In this document: piece after piece, positions 8,974 to 16,171 of the stretch
How the letters are laid out: each line of letters begins with the position of its first letter
Numbering within the stretch: position 1 is the first letter of the stretch
NCBI RefSeq assembly: GCF_016793225.1
Contig: NZ_JAEUMN010000149.1
Location: 1 to 55,371, forward strand
Origin: Phenylobacterium sp.
GTDB taxonomy: Bacteria; Pseudomonadota; Alphaproteobacteria; Caulobacterales; Caulobacteraceae
Length of the DNA stretch: 55,371 nucleotides
Direction of reading: 5' to 3'
The notes under the pieces: model-generated
What the model was told of the DNA's origin: nothing
Seen by the model: the letters and a program-made list of their open reading frames with translations, nothing else
The model's database searches: none
Program-made: the position numbers and the translations under genes

Positions 8974-10083
8974 TTAGGCCGCCGCGGCCGCGGCGCCGGG
9001 CGCCAGCGCATCCTGTAGAGCCTGGAGCAGGTGCTCGGGCTTCATCGGCTTCTCGACGACGCCGTTCATGCCGGCCGCGAGATAGCTCTCCGCGTCCTCG
9101 GGGTCGGCGTTCGCGGTCAGGGCGATGATCGGCGTCTGGGCGACGGGACCGGGAAGCGCGCGGATCGCGCGGGTGGCGGCGACGCCGTCCATGCGCGGCA
9201 TCTTGATGTCCATGAGGATCAGATCGAAGCGGCCCGAGCGCGCCGCCTCGACGGCCTCCTCGCCATCCTCGGCCGCCTCGCTCGTGCAGTCGAACATCTC
9301 GACGAGGGACTGCGCCACCATGCGGTTGGTCGCGTTGTCGTCCACCACGAGGATGTGGGCCGGACGGCCTGCGTCCTCGGCGGGAGCCTCGCCCGCTGCT
9401 TCCACGACCGGCGCGAGCCGGATCTCGAAGGCGGCCGTGTCGGAGGCGCCGGCGTTGGCTTCCCGCCGCAGTTGGCCCTCCATGCCGGCGAGCAGGCGGC
9501 GCGAGAGCATCGCCCCGATCGCCGCCTCCAGGCCCAGCCGACCCTCGATGCTGCGGATCCGGGCTTCCACGTCCTGCTCGTCCCAGCCGCCGTCCCGGGG
9601 GCCGCGAACCCGACCCAGGAGGGTCACGCCGTCCGGGCCGGAGCGCGCCTGCAGGCTGGCTTCCACGGCGCCGCGCGCCTGGGCGCCGACGGCTTCGCCG
9701 ATGAAGCCGTCGAAGATCTGCAACAGGCGCTTGCGGTCGGCCATGGCCGCCGTCTCAGGCTCGCCGTCATACGACACCAGCAGGGTCACCCCGGCCGCCG
9801 CCGCCCGCGGCTGCCAGCGGTCATGGATCTCGTCCATCACCTCTCGGAGCCGGATCGGCTCAAGGTCCAGTTGCACGTCCCTCGACGTGGTCCTTCGCAG
9901 GTCGCGGGCAGCGTCCAGCATGCGGCTGACGCCCGCCGCCGCCTCGGCCACGCTTGCCAGGCACGCTTCGCCATCCGCCGTCAGCCGCTGGCGGGCCAGC
10001 TGCTCGGTCAAGGCGATCACGCCGTCCATCTGCTGACGGATGTCGGCGGTGACGCGATCGAAGAAGAAGTCGGGAAGCGACAT
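8974..10083 (-). CDS. Degenerate hybrid histidine kinase (pseudokinase) with receiver domain
   Basis: A 369-residue cytosolic protein without membrane segments. Residues ~5-65 align with a HisKA dimerisation domain, but where active kinases read SHEIRTPM it reads TADIRQQM, so the phosphoacceptor His is Ala13. The ATPase-like region (~80-228) lacks the N-box Asn residues (IFDGFIGEAV, 123-132) and any DxGxG motif. The C-terminal receiver (~243-360) looks intact, with Asp248/249, phosphoacceptor Asp292 (LILMDIKMP) and the Lys of VEKPMKP. It probably works as a phospho-dependent scaffold or response regulator rather than a kinase. The partner kinase is unknown. It is transcribed toward the chorismate mutase gene. 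Confidence 0.85.
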   Translation of the reverse strand: MSLPDFFFDRVTADIRQQMDGVIALTEQLARQRLTADGEACLASVAEAAAGVSRMLDAARDLRRTTSRDVQLDLEPIRLREVMDEIHDRWQPRAAAAGVTLLVSYDGEPETAAMADRKRLLQIFDGFIGEAVGAQARGAVEASLQARSGPDGVTLLGRVRGPRDGGWDEQDVEARIRSIEGRLGLEAAIGAMLSRRLLAGMEGQLRREANAGASDTAAFEIRLAPVVEAAGEAPAEDAGRPAHILVVDDNATNRMVAQSLVEMFDCTSEAAEDGEEAVEAARSGRFDLILMDIKMPRMDGVAATRAIRALPGPVAQTPIIALTANADPEDAESYLAAGMNGVVEKPMKPEHLLQALQDALAPGAAAAAA

Positions 10084-10216
10084 GACCCGCCGGCGCGACG
10101 AAACTGAGTACTCATTCTGAGTGATAGCGCTTGCCCATAGGTTAAATCCGGGCAGCGCGCGTGCGCATTGCGCCTGCCGGCCGGCGCCTGGGGCTCCAGA
10201 GGCCGCCGCGCCAGAA

Positions 10217-10252
10217 AGAACAAGGGCGGCGGACCGTGAAGGTCCGCCGCCC
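10217..10252 (-). terminator. Intrinsic terminator of the first TonB receptor
   Basis: Read on the minus strand there is a 12-bp perfect stem (GGGCGGCGGACC with its complement, 5-base loop) followed by a T-rich tail TTGTTCTTT. It lies about 45 bases past the stop codon of the receptor gene at 10298. Confidence 0.8.
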
Positions 10253-10297
10253 CAAGGTCGACGCGAGTGGGAGAAAAGATCGCGTCAGATCAGAGGT

Positions 10298-12784
10298 TTA
10301 GAAACGCACCTGCAGCTCGGCCCCGTAGGTGCGCGGCTGGATCAGGCCCCGCGTGATGGCGGTCCGCGTCTGAGCGATGTTCGGCGCGACGCCCGAGCCC
10401 GGGACGTCGAAGATCGCCGTCGGAGTCGTCGATCCGTTGGACGTGAAGCCGTTCTGATCGAAGGCGTTCTTCACGAAGCCGATGATCGTGAAGCGGTCGT
10501 CGGCGTCGTTCCACAGCACCCGGAAGTCCGTGGTGTCGTAGGCCTTCACCTTGTTCGCCGCGCTCTTGAACGGCTGGTAGTAGGTCTCGTCGGTCCAGGT
10601 GTAAGTGGCCGAAAGGATCAGCGAGCCGGGCGCGAAGTCGAAGGTGTAGTTCGCGTTGCCCGCGAACTTGTGCTTCGGCGACTGGTAGATGCGCGAGCCC
10701 TTCAGCGTCTGGAAGACCAGCCGCGTGCCGTTCGAGATCACCGAGCCGCCCGCGGGCGTGGCGTTGGGGTCCAGCGCGCCCGGGTCGGCGGGATCGTAGA
10801 AGCAGCAGCCGCGGGTGATCTCGGTGTGCAGGTAGCCATAGCTGGCCGAGAGGTCGAGCGCCCCGATCGGACGCCAGACCGCCTCGAGTTCCAGGCCGTA
10901 GGCCTCGGCGTCGACGTTGACGAAGTTGTTGGACGCCGCCGTGCCGGCCGGGTTCAGCTGCGACAGGTTCAGCTGCAGGTCCTTGTAGTCGTTGTAGAAG
11001 GCGGCGGCGTTCACCTGGAGCCGGCGGCCGATGGTCTTCTTCAGGCCGAGCTCGAAGGCGTCCACCTGCTCCTGGTCGGCCTGCGGCTGCGGGGCCAGCG
11101 TGCCCAGCAGGAAGCCGCCCGACTTATAGCCGCGGCTGTACTTGCCGTAGACGAGCGTGTCGGCATCGGGGGTCCAGTCGAGGTTCAGCGTCCCGGTGAC
11201 GGCGTCCCAGCTGTCCTTCAGGGCGCGGAAGTTCTGCACGCCCGGCGTGGCGGGATCCGCGTCGGTCGACACGTCGAAGGCCGCTGCGCCGAAGGCGATC
11301 GCCGGCGACAGGATGATGAGACGCTGGAACTCGGTGCCCGACTTCTTGTCCTTGGTGTAGCGGAGGCCGGCCGTCAGGGCGAACTGGTCGCTGAACTCGT
11401 AGGTGGCCTGGCCGAACACCGCGTAGGCCTTGGAGTTCAGCGTGGCCTGGGCGTCGAAGAAGTTGCGCAGCGGGTTCGCGGCCGCCGGCGTGCCCGCCAG
11501 GGTCAGCGGCACAGCCAGCTGGACCTGGTTGGGGTTGGCGAGCTGGATGCGCTGACGGTACTCCTCCTCGTACTGGTAGAGACCGAGGATCCAGCGCAGG
11601 GGACCGTCGCCCGTCGAGGTGAGGTTCACCTCGTTCGAGTAGTAGCGCTTCTTCTCGTTGAAGTCGGTCGTCTGGGTCGGGAAGTAGGGGACCGCCATGC
11701 CCGGGATGGCGATGGGACCCGTACGGCTCGTCCCGTCGTAGTCGCCGCCGGTCTGGAAGTTGTACTGCTGGAAGCCGCCGATGTACTTCAGCTCGGCGAA
11801 GCCGAGGTCATAGGTCACCGTCGTGGTGAGCAGGTGGTTGCCGCGCAGCTGCCCGTAGCCGTCGGTGTTGGTGTTCATCACGTAGGGGTCGGTGACGCCG
11901 GGGTTCGGCGTCGCGTAGCCGAACTGCGGGTTCGGCTGCAGGGCGCCGATCAGGCCGAACGCGCGCGTGGTGTCGTAGGGCGTGACCAGGTTGTTCAGGC
12001 GGTCGCCCACGCCCAGCGTGTCGTCCCAGGACGAGCGGTTGTAGCGGGCGAAGATCGACAGCCGCTCGGTGGGCTCGGCCTCCATCATGAACTCGAAGTA
12101 GGTGCGCTTGATGGTCGCGCCCTCGTTCGCGGGGCCGATGTTCTTGATGTAGCCGTCGCGCTGGTGGTCCTGGCTGCCGCCGACCTTGAAGCGCAGGTTT
12201 TCCGCCACCGGCAGCGAGACGACGGCCTCGATCCGCGTGCGGTCGTAGTTGCCGTAGCTGGCGCGGATCTCGCCGCCGAACTCCTTCGCCGGCCGCTTGG
12301 AAACCTGGTTGATCGCGCCGCCGATGGCGTTGCGCCCGTAGAGCGTGCCCTGGGGCCCACGGAGGATTTCGGTGCGCTCGATGAAGAGCGGCGTCTTGAA
12401 CAGCTCGGACGACGAGGCCGAGTAGAAGCCGTCGGAGTACGACGCCACGCCCGGGTCGTTGCCGATGTAGAAGGTGTTGCGGCCGGCGCCCCGCAGGCTG
12501 ACGCGGTCCGTGCCGGAATAGTTCATGCCGGGCGTGAAGTTCACGAAGTCCTGGATGCCGGTGATCCCGCGGACGTCACGGCTCTCCGACGTGAAGGCGG
12601 ACACCGCCACCGGGACGTCCTGCAGCGACTGCTCACGCTTCTCGGCGGTGACGACGAGTTCCTCGACGACCGCGCCGCCGTCGTCGGCAGTCTGCGCCAG
12701 GGCGGGGAGGGCGGCGGCCGATAGGGCCAGGAACGAGGCGCTGGCGGTCAGGACCGCGCGAGCCGGCGTGGTTTTGCGAGACAT
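10298..12784 (-). CDS. TonB-dependent outer-membrane receptor (1 of 3)
   Basis: An 828-residue outer-membrane receptor that would import a scarce substrate with TonB-ExbBD energy. The ATG giving MSRKTTPARA has a GGGAGG site upstream. A signal peptide ends near ALAQ (residue ~31). A TonB-box-like EELVVTAEKREQSLQDVP and plug motif 'LRGPQGTLYGRNAIGGAIN' follow, then a long beta-barrel ending in an aromatic residue (QVRF). The barrel does not identify the substrate; relatives are found for glycans, plant aromatics and iron chelates. It has its own terminator, and its 5' region differs from that of the next two receptors. Confidence 0.95.
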   Translation of the reverse strand: MSRKTTPARAVLTASASFLALSAAALPALAQTADDGGAVVEELVVTAEKREQSLQDVPVAVSAFTSESRDVRGITGIQDFVNFTPGMNYSGTDRVSLRGAGRNTFYIGNDPGVASYSDGFYSASSSELFKTPLFIERTEILRGPQGTLYGRNAIGGAINQVSKRPAKEFGGEIRASYGNYDRTRIEAVVSLPVAENLRFKVGGSQDHQRDGYIKNIGPANEGATIKRTYFEFMMEAEPTERLSIFARYNRSSWDDTLGVGDRLNNLVTPYDTTRAFGLIGALQPNPQFGYATPNPGVTDPYVMNTNTDGYGQLRGNHLLTTTVTYDLGFAELKYIGGFQQYNFQTGGDYDGTSRTGPIAIPGMAVPYFPTQTTDFNEKKRYYSNEVNLTSTGDGPLRWILGLYQYEEEYRQRIQLANPNQVQLAVPLTLAGTPAAANPLRNFFDAQATLNSKAYAVFGQATYEFSDQFALTAGLRYTKDKKSGTEFQRLIILSPAIAFGAAAFDVSTDADPATPGVQNFRALKDSWDAVTGTLNLDWTPDADTLVYGKYSRGYKSGGFLLGTLAPQPQADQEQVDAFELGLKKTIGRRLQVNAAAFYNDYKDLQLNLSQLNPAGTAASNNFVNVDAEAYGLELEAVWRPIGALDLSASYGYLHTEITRGCCFYDPADPGALDPNATPAGGSVISNGTRLVFQTLKGSRIYQSPKHKFAGNANYTFDFAPGSLILSATYTWTDETYYQPFKSAANKVKAYDTTDFRVLWNDADDRFTIIGFVKNAFDQNGFTSNGSTTPTAIFDVPGSGVAPNIAQTRTAITRGLIQPRTYGAELQVRF

Positions 12785-13095
12785 GAAGGTCCTCCCGGGG
12801 TCCGCGCTGCTCACGCGCCGAGCCCCGTGTTTCTGCTGATTGTCGGAACGGGCGCGGGGAGGCGCACCGGGGCGCGGACCCTCAGGGCGCCGCGGTCAAG
12901 CCGTCAAACGGAATGCCGCGGCTGCAGCATGACTTTCGGACGCACTGTGGCCGAAAGACCGCATTTTCGAATTGCGAGTACAATTCCAGACGTGGCTCCG
13001 CGATCCTTTGCCGCATAAGGGTTCGGCGAACGCAGAAATCTCAAGCGCCCCATACCGAATCCTCAAAATCGGGAGCCGGCGTCCACCTGGGCATG
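12785..13095. other. Intergenic region between receptors 1 and 2
   Basis: About 310 bases without a credible gene. It must contain the promoter and leader of receptor 1 (minus strand). The part near 12955-13080 is less GC-rich than the genes. The shared leader of receptors 2 and 3 is not present here. No other element was recognised. Confidence 0.6.
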
Positions 13096-13126
13096 AAAAA
13101 GGGGCGGCGGATCGCTCCGCCGCCCC
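13096..13126 (-). terminator. Intrinsic terminator of the second TonB receptor
   Basis: On the minus strand a perfect 11-bp stem (GGGGCGGCGGA, loop GCGA, complement) is followed by TTTTT. The hairpin is identical in sequence to the one after receptor 3. Confidence 0.92.
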
Positions 13127-13151
13127 GGTATGGCGTGAAAAGCCGCTGTGG

Positions 13152-15899
13152 TCAGAAGCGGTACTGAAGCTCGATGCCGTAGAGCCGCGGCGGGGTCAGC
13201 TCGTAGTTGCGAGCGCCGTTGCGGAACTGGTCGGAGGGCACCAGCGGATTGTTGTTCCTCTGGGAGGCCGCGACCGCCGCCGCGTAGCCCTCGGTGTCGA
13301 ACACGTTCTTCACGTAGGCAATGACGGTGTACTTGTCGTCCTCGGGCTGCCAGATGGCGCGCAGGTCCACCTGATCCCAGGACGGCGCGGCGTTGTACTG
13401 GCGCTCGAACACGTTGGCGTACGACTTGGAGCGGTAGAGGTAGGTCGCGCCGAACGTCAGCTTCCCGGCGTCCATGTTGAACGTGTAGAGGCCGTTCAGG
13501 GCCAGCTTGTGCTCAGGGGCCTGCGGCAGGGCGTTGCCCACCACGCTGACCGCGCCGGTGTTCACGTTGTCGTTCACATCGACGAGCAGGCTGCTCTTCT
13601 TGATGTTGGTCGGGTTGTAGCCGTAGTCCAGGCTCAGGCGCAGCGCCTCGGTGGGTTGCCAGATCGTGCTCAGTTCGACCCCGTAGGACTCGGACTTCGC
13701 GATGTTCACGAACTGGGTGACGTTGGTCGCCCCGACGCGCACGGCGACCGGAGCCTGCAGGTCGCGGTAGTCGAGGTAGAAGGCCGCGACGTTCACCTGC
13801 AGCGCGCGGCCGAAGTTCTTCTTGAGGCCGATTTCGTAGGAGTTGACCGTCTCCTTGTCGGCCTTGGGCACGGCCAAGAAGCCGCCCGCGGAGAAGCCGA
13901 ACGCCTTGTAGCCGCGGCTGTAGCGGGCGTAGGCCATGGTGTCCGGATCCGGATCCCACTGGATGCCCGCCGTGCCGGTGACCGCCGACGAGGTGTCGCT
14001 GAGGTCGCGGCTGGCGACGCCGTTCGGGCCGATGACGTACTGGCGGCAGACGCCGGAGACGCAGACCGACGGCGTCTTCACGCCCTCGATCAGTCCCGCC
14101 GTGCTCTTGGGCGCCAGCGTGTCGGTGAGATCGAAGGCGCCGTTGCCGAGAGCGCCGAGCGGCGCCAGCGCGTTGCCGAGGCCGAAGGCCTGGCCGACCG
14201 CCGGCAAGGCGCTCAGGTTGCCCAGCAGGCTGCCGTAGTTGGCCGCGGTCCCCGGACCCAGGGAGCCGAGGCCGAGGGCCGCATAGAGGCCCGGGTAGCA
14301 GGCGTCCGAGTTGCAGACGATCCGCCGGAACTCGGTCCCGAACTTCTTGTCCTTGGTGTAGCGCAGGCCGCCGGTGATCTTCAGCGTCTCGGTCGCCTGC
14401 CAGTCCACCTGGCCGAACACCGCCTTGCTGCGGGTCGTCAGCGAGTAGTTGCCGGTCGACCAGAAATTCTGAGGGTTCGGGGCGGCGCCGAGCACCGGGG
14501 TTTGCAGCGAAGAGGGGCCGACCAGGAAGAAGTCGGCCGTGCTGCCAGTGCCGGTGTATTCCTCGTTGTAGTAGAACGCACCGACGATCCACTGCAGCGG
14601 CCCGTCGTGGGTCGACGAGATGTTGATCTCGTGGCTGAACCAGGTCGGGTACTCGAAGTAGTGGTAGCCATTGTTGGCGTTCACGGTGAGCGGCGAGCAG
14701 TTCACCGTCGACCGTCCGGCCGCGAACAGGGCGGCGACATTGCCGCAGACCGAACCGGGGGCCAGCGGGATCTGGTACGACAGGACGTTCGTCGCGTCGG
14801 TGTCGCCGTAGAGGTCGTACTTGTACTCCTGGATGCCGCCCACATAGCGGATGTCGACGGTCGGCAGGTGGTAGACGAAGTTGGTCGTCAGCGAGTTGAC
14901 GTCGCGCAGGCGCACCCGCTGCGGGATGTTCGTCTGGAAGTCGCGGGAGTCGTCGAGGGCCGGGTTCGTGTTGATGCCCGTTCCGACGGTGCGCAGGCTG
15001 CCCGGCACGATGCCGTTCAGGCCGGTCTCCGGCGAGAAGGCGTGGGCCGAGTTGTAGACGATCGAGAAGTTGGGATCGGTGCGTCCCGTCTCGTAGCGGT
15101 CACCCAGATAGCCCGAGCGCGCGCCGGGGCCGCCGCGGTTGTGCCAGACGAGGGTCTTGTACGACACCCAGAGGTCGGCGTTCTCGCCGAGGTCGGCCTC
15201 GATCTGGAACTGGGCCTGGTACTCGTCGCGCTTGCTGCCTTCGGACGGGCCGCCGGCGATGTTCGTGAAGTAGCCCTTGCGCTGGTCCAGCTTGTAGCCC
15301 GAGAAGCGGAACCGAAGCTTGTCGTTGATCGGGCCCGAGACCGCCGCCTGCAGGTTGGTGAAGCTGTAGTTCTCGGCGATGGCCCGGACCTCGGCGTAGA
15401 AGTCCTCGGTCGGCCGGCGCGAGATGACATTGACGGTGCCGCCGATGGCGTTGCGGCCGTAGAGCGTTCCCTGCGGACCGCGCAGGATTTCGACACGGTC
15501 CACATCCAGCGGCGGGCCGCCGGCCAGAACCGTCGACGTGGTGAACAGCGAGTCGATGTAGATCGACACCGCGCCGTCCACGGAGTGCACGTTGGTCAGG
15601 CGTCCGATGCCGCGCATGCTCGCCCGGTCGTTCGACGACTGGTAGACGAAGCCCGGCGTGAAGTTCGTCAGGTCCTGAACCGTGTTGATGCCGACGATGT
15701 CGCGCTGTTCGCTCGTGAAGGCCGAGATCGCGACCGGAACGTCCTGCAGACTCTGTTCCCGCTTCTCGGCGGTGACCACCAGTTCCTCGATCAGGGTCGA
15801 GCTGGCGCTCTGCGACCACGCGGGGCCTGCGAGCGCGACGAGGGCCGCCGCGGATGCGCCAACGGCCAGCAAGCTCCGAAGAGCGTGAGTTTCCGACAT
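13152..15899 (-). CDS. TonB-dependent outer-membrane receptor (2 of 3)
   Basis: A 915-residue TonB-dependent receptor. The start MSETHALRSLL follows a GGGAGGAA ribosome site. A signal peptide ends at PAWSQ (residue ~27), followed by IEELVVTAEKREQSLQDVP, a plug domain with 'LRGPQGTLYGRNAIGGTVNV', and a long barrel ending in QYRF. The promoter, 5' leader, signal peptide and terminator hairpin closely match those of receptor 3, although the barrels have diverged, so the two probably share control but import different ligands. No dedicated enzyme, inner-membrane transporter or regulator adjoins the cluster, so the substrate cannot be inferred. Confidence 0.95.
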   Translation of the reverse strand: MSETHALRSLLAVGASAAALVALAGPAWSQSASSTLIEELVVTAEKREQSLQDVPVAISAFTSEQRDIVGINTVQDLTNFTPGFVYQSSNDRASMRGIGRLTNVHSVDGAVSIYIDSLFTTSTVLAGGPPLDVDRVEILRGPQGTLYGRNAIGGTVNVISRRPTEDFYAEVRAIAENYSFTNLQAAVSGPINDKLRFRFSGYKLDQRKGYFTNIAGGPSEGSKRDEYQAQFQIEADLGENADLWVSYKTLVWHNRGGPGARSGYLGDRYETGRTDPNFSIVYNSAHAFSPETGLNGIVPGSLRTVGTGINTNPALDDSRDFQTNIPQRVRLRDVNSLTTNFVYHLPTVDIRYVGGIQEYKYDLYGDTDATNVLSYQIPLAPGSVCGNVAALFAAGRSTVNCSPLTVNANNGYHYFEYPTWFSHEINISSTHDGPLQWIVGAFYYNEEYTGTGSTADFFLVGPSSLQTPVLGAAPNPQNFWSTGNYSLTTRSKAVFGQVDWQATETLKITGGLRYTKDKKFGTEFRRIVCNSDACYPGLYAALGLGSLGPGTAANYGSLLGNLSALPAVGQAFGLGNALAPLGALGNGAFDLTDTLAPKSTAGLIEGVKTPSVCVSGVCRQYVIGPNGVASRDLSDTSSAVTGTAGIQWDPDPDTMAYARYSRGYKAFGFSAGGFLAVPKADKETVNSYEIGLKKNFGRALQVNVAAFYLDYRDLQAPVAVRVGATNVTQFVNIAKSESYGVELSTIWQPTEALRLSLDYGYNPTNIKKSSLLVDVNDNVNTGAVSVVGNALPQAPEHKLALNGLYTFNMDAGKLTFGATYLYRSKSYANVFERQYNAAPSWDQVDLRAIWQPEDDKYTVIAYVKNVFDTEGYAAAVAASQRNNNPLVPSDQFRNGARNYELTPPRLYGIELQYRF

Positions 15900-15994
15900 C
15901 AATTTCCTCCCAGCGCGTCCAGGCTCTTGTACGGCCCGTGATCGCCCATGCGCCGCCATCGCGGATGCTGAAGAGGTGGCGGCGCGCCCCCCGT
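15900..15994 (-). promoter_or_regulatory. Conserved structured 5' leader of receptor 2
   Basis: Transcribed leader upstream of the receptor 2 ATG, matching the receptor 3 leader at about 85-90% identity by hand alignment. It holds a 9-bp hairpin with arms GCGCCGCCA (15985-15977) and TGGCGGCGC (15958-15950) and an 18-base loop, then a conserved single-stranded-looking run GGCGATCACGGGCC and a second conserved run up to the ribosome site. It may act as a cis-regulatory RNA or small-RNA target. Confidence 0.55.
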
Positions 15995-16005
15995 CCAACA
16001 TGACG

Positions 16006-16035
16006 AAGCTCGCCCGCCGGAGTAGCGCCTGTCAA
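16006..16035 (-). promoter_or_regulatory. Putative promoter of receptor 2
   Basis: A perfect TTGACA (16035-16030) lies 18 bases before GAGCTT (16011-16006). The same pair with a 17-base spacer precedes receptor 3. TTGACA fits the -35 of the housekeeping sigma factor. The -10 is less canonical, so the exact -10 is uncertain. Confidence 0.5.
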
Positions 16036-16106
16036 TCGACGCTTTACACAGTAAGGGCGCCGGGCCGCAGAAACTGGCGGAGCCCGTGCTGCGCCTGCCC
16101 TCGCAC

Positions 16107-16138
16107 AAGGAAGGGGCGGCGGATCGCTCCGCCGCCCC
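16107..16138 (-). terminator. Intrinsic terminator of the third TonB receptor
   Basis: On the minus strand the same 11-bp stem and GCGA loop as after receptor 2 is followed by TTCCTT. The T-run is weaker than that of receptor 2. Confidence 0.8.
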
Positions 16139-16171
16139 CGACAAGGCATTCCCTGGGAGTTGCGCCGGGTC

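Noticed and set aside
15900-15960. Leader peptide of 16 residues (MGDHGPYKSLDALGGN) overlapping the receptor 2 start
   Set aside because: The matching segment before receptor 3 has no start codon and is shifted in frame, so the conservation is of the nucleic acid rather than of a peptide.
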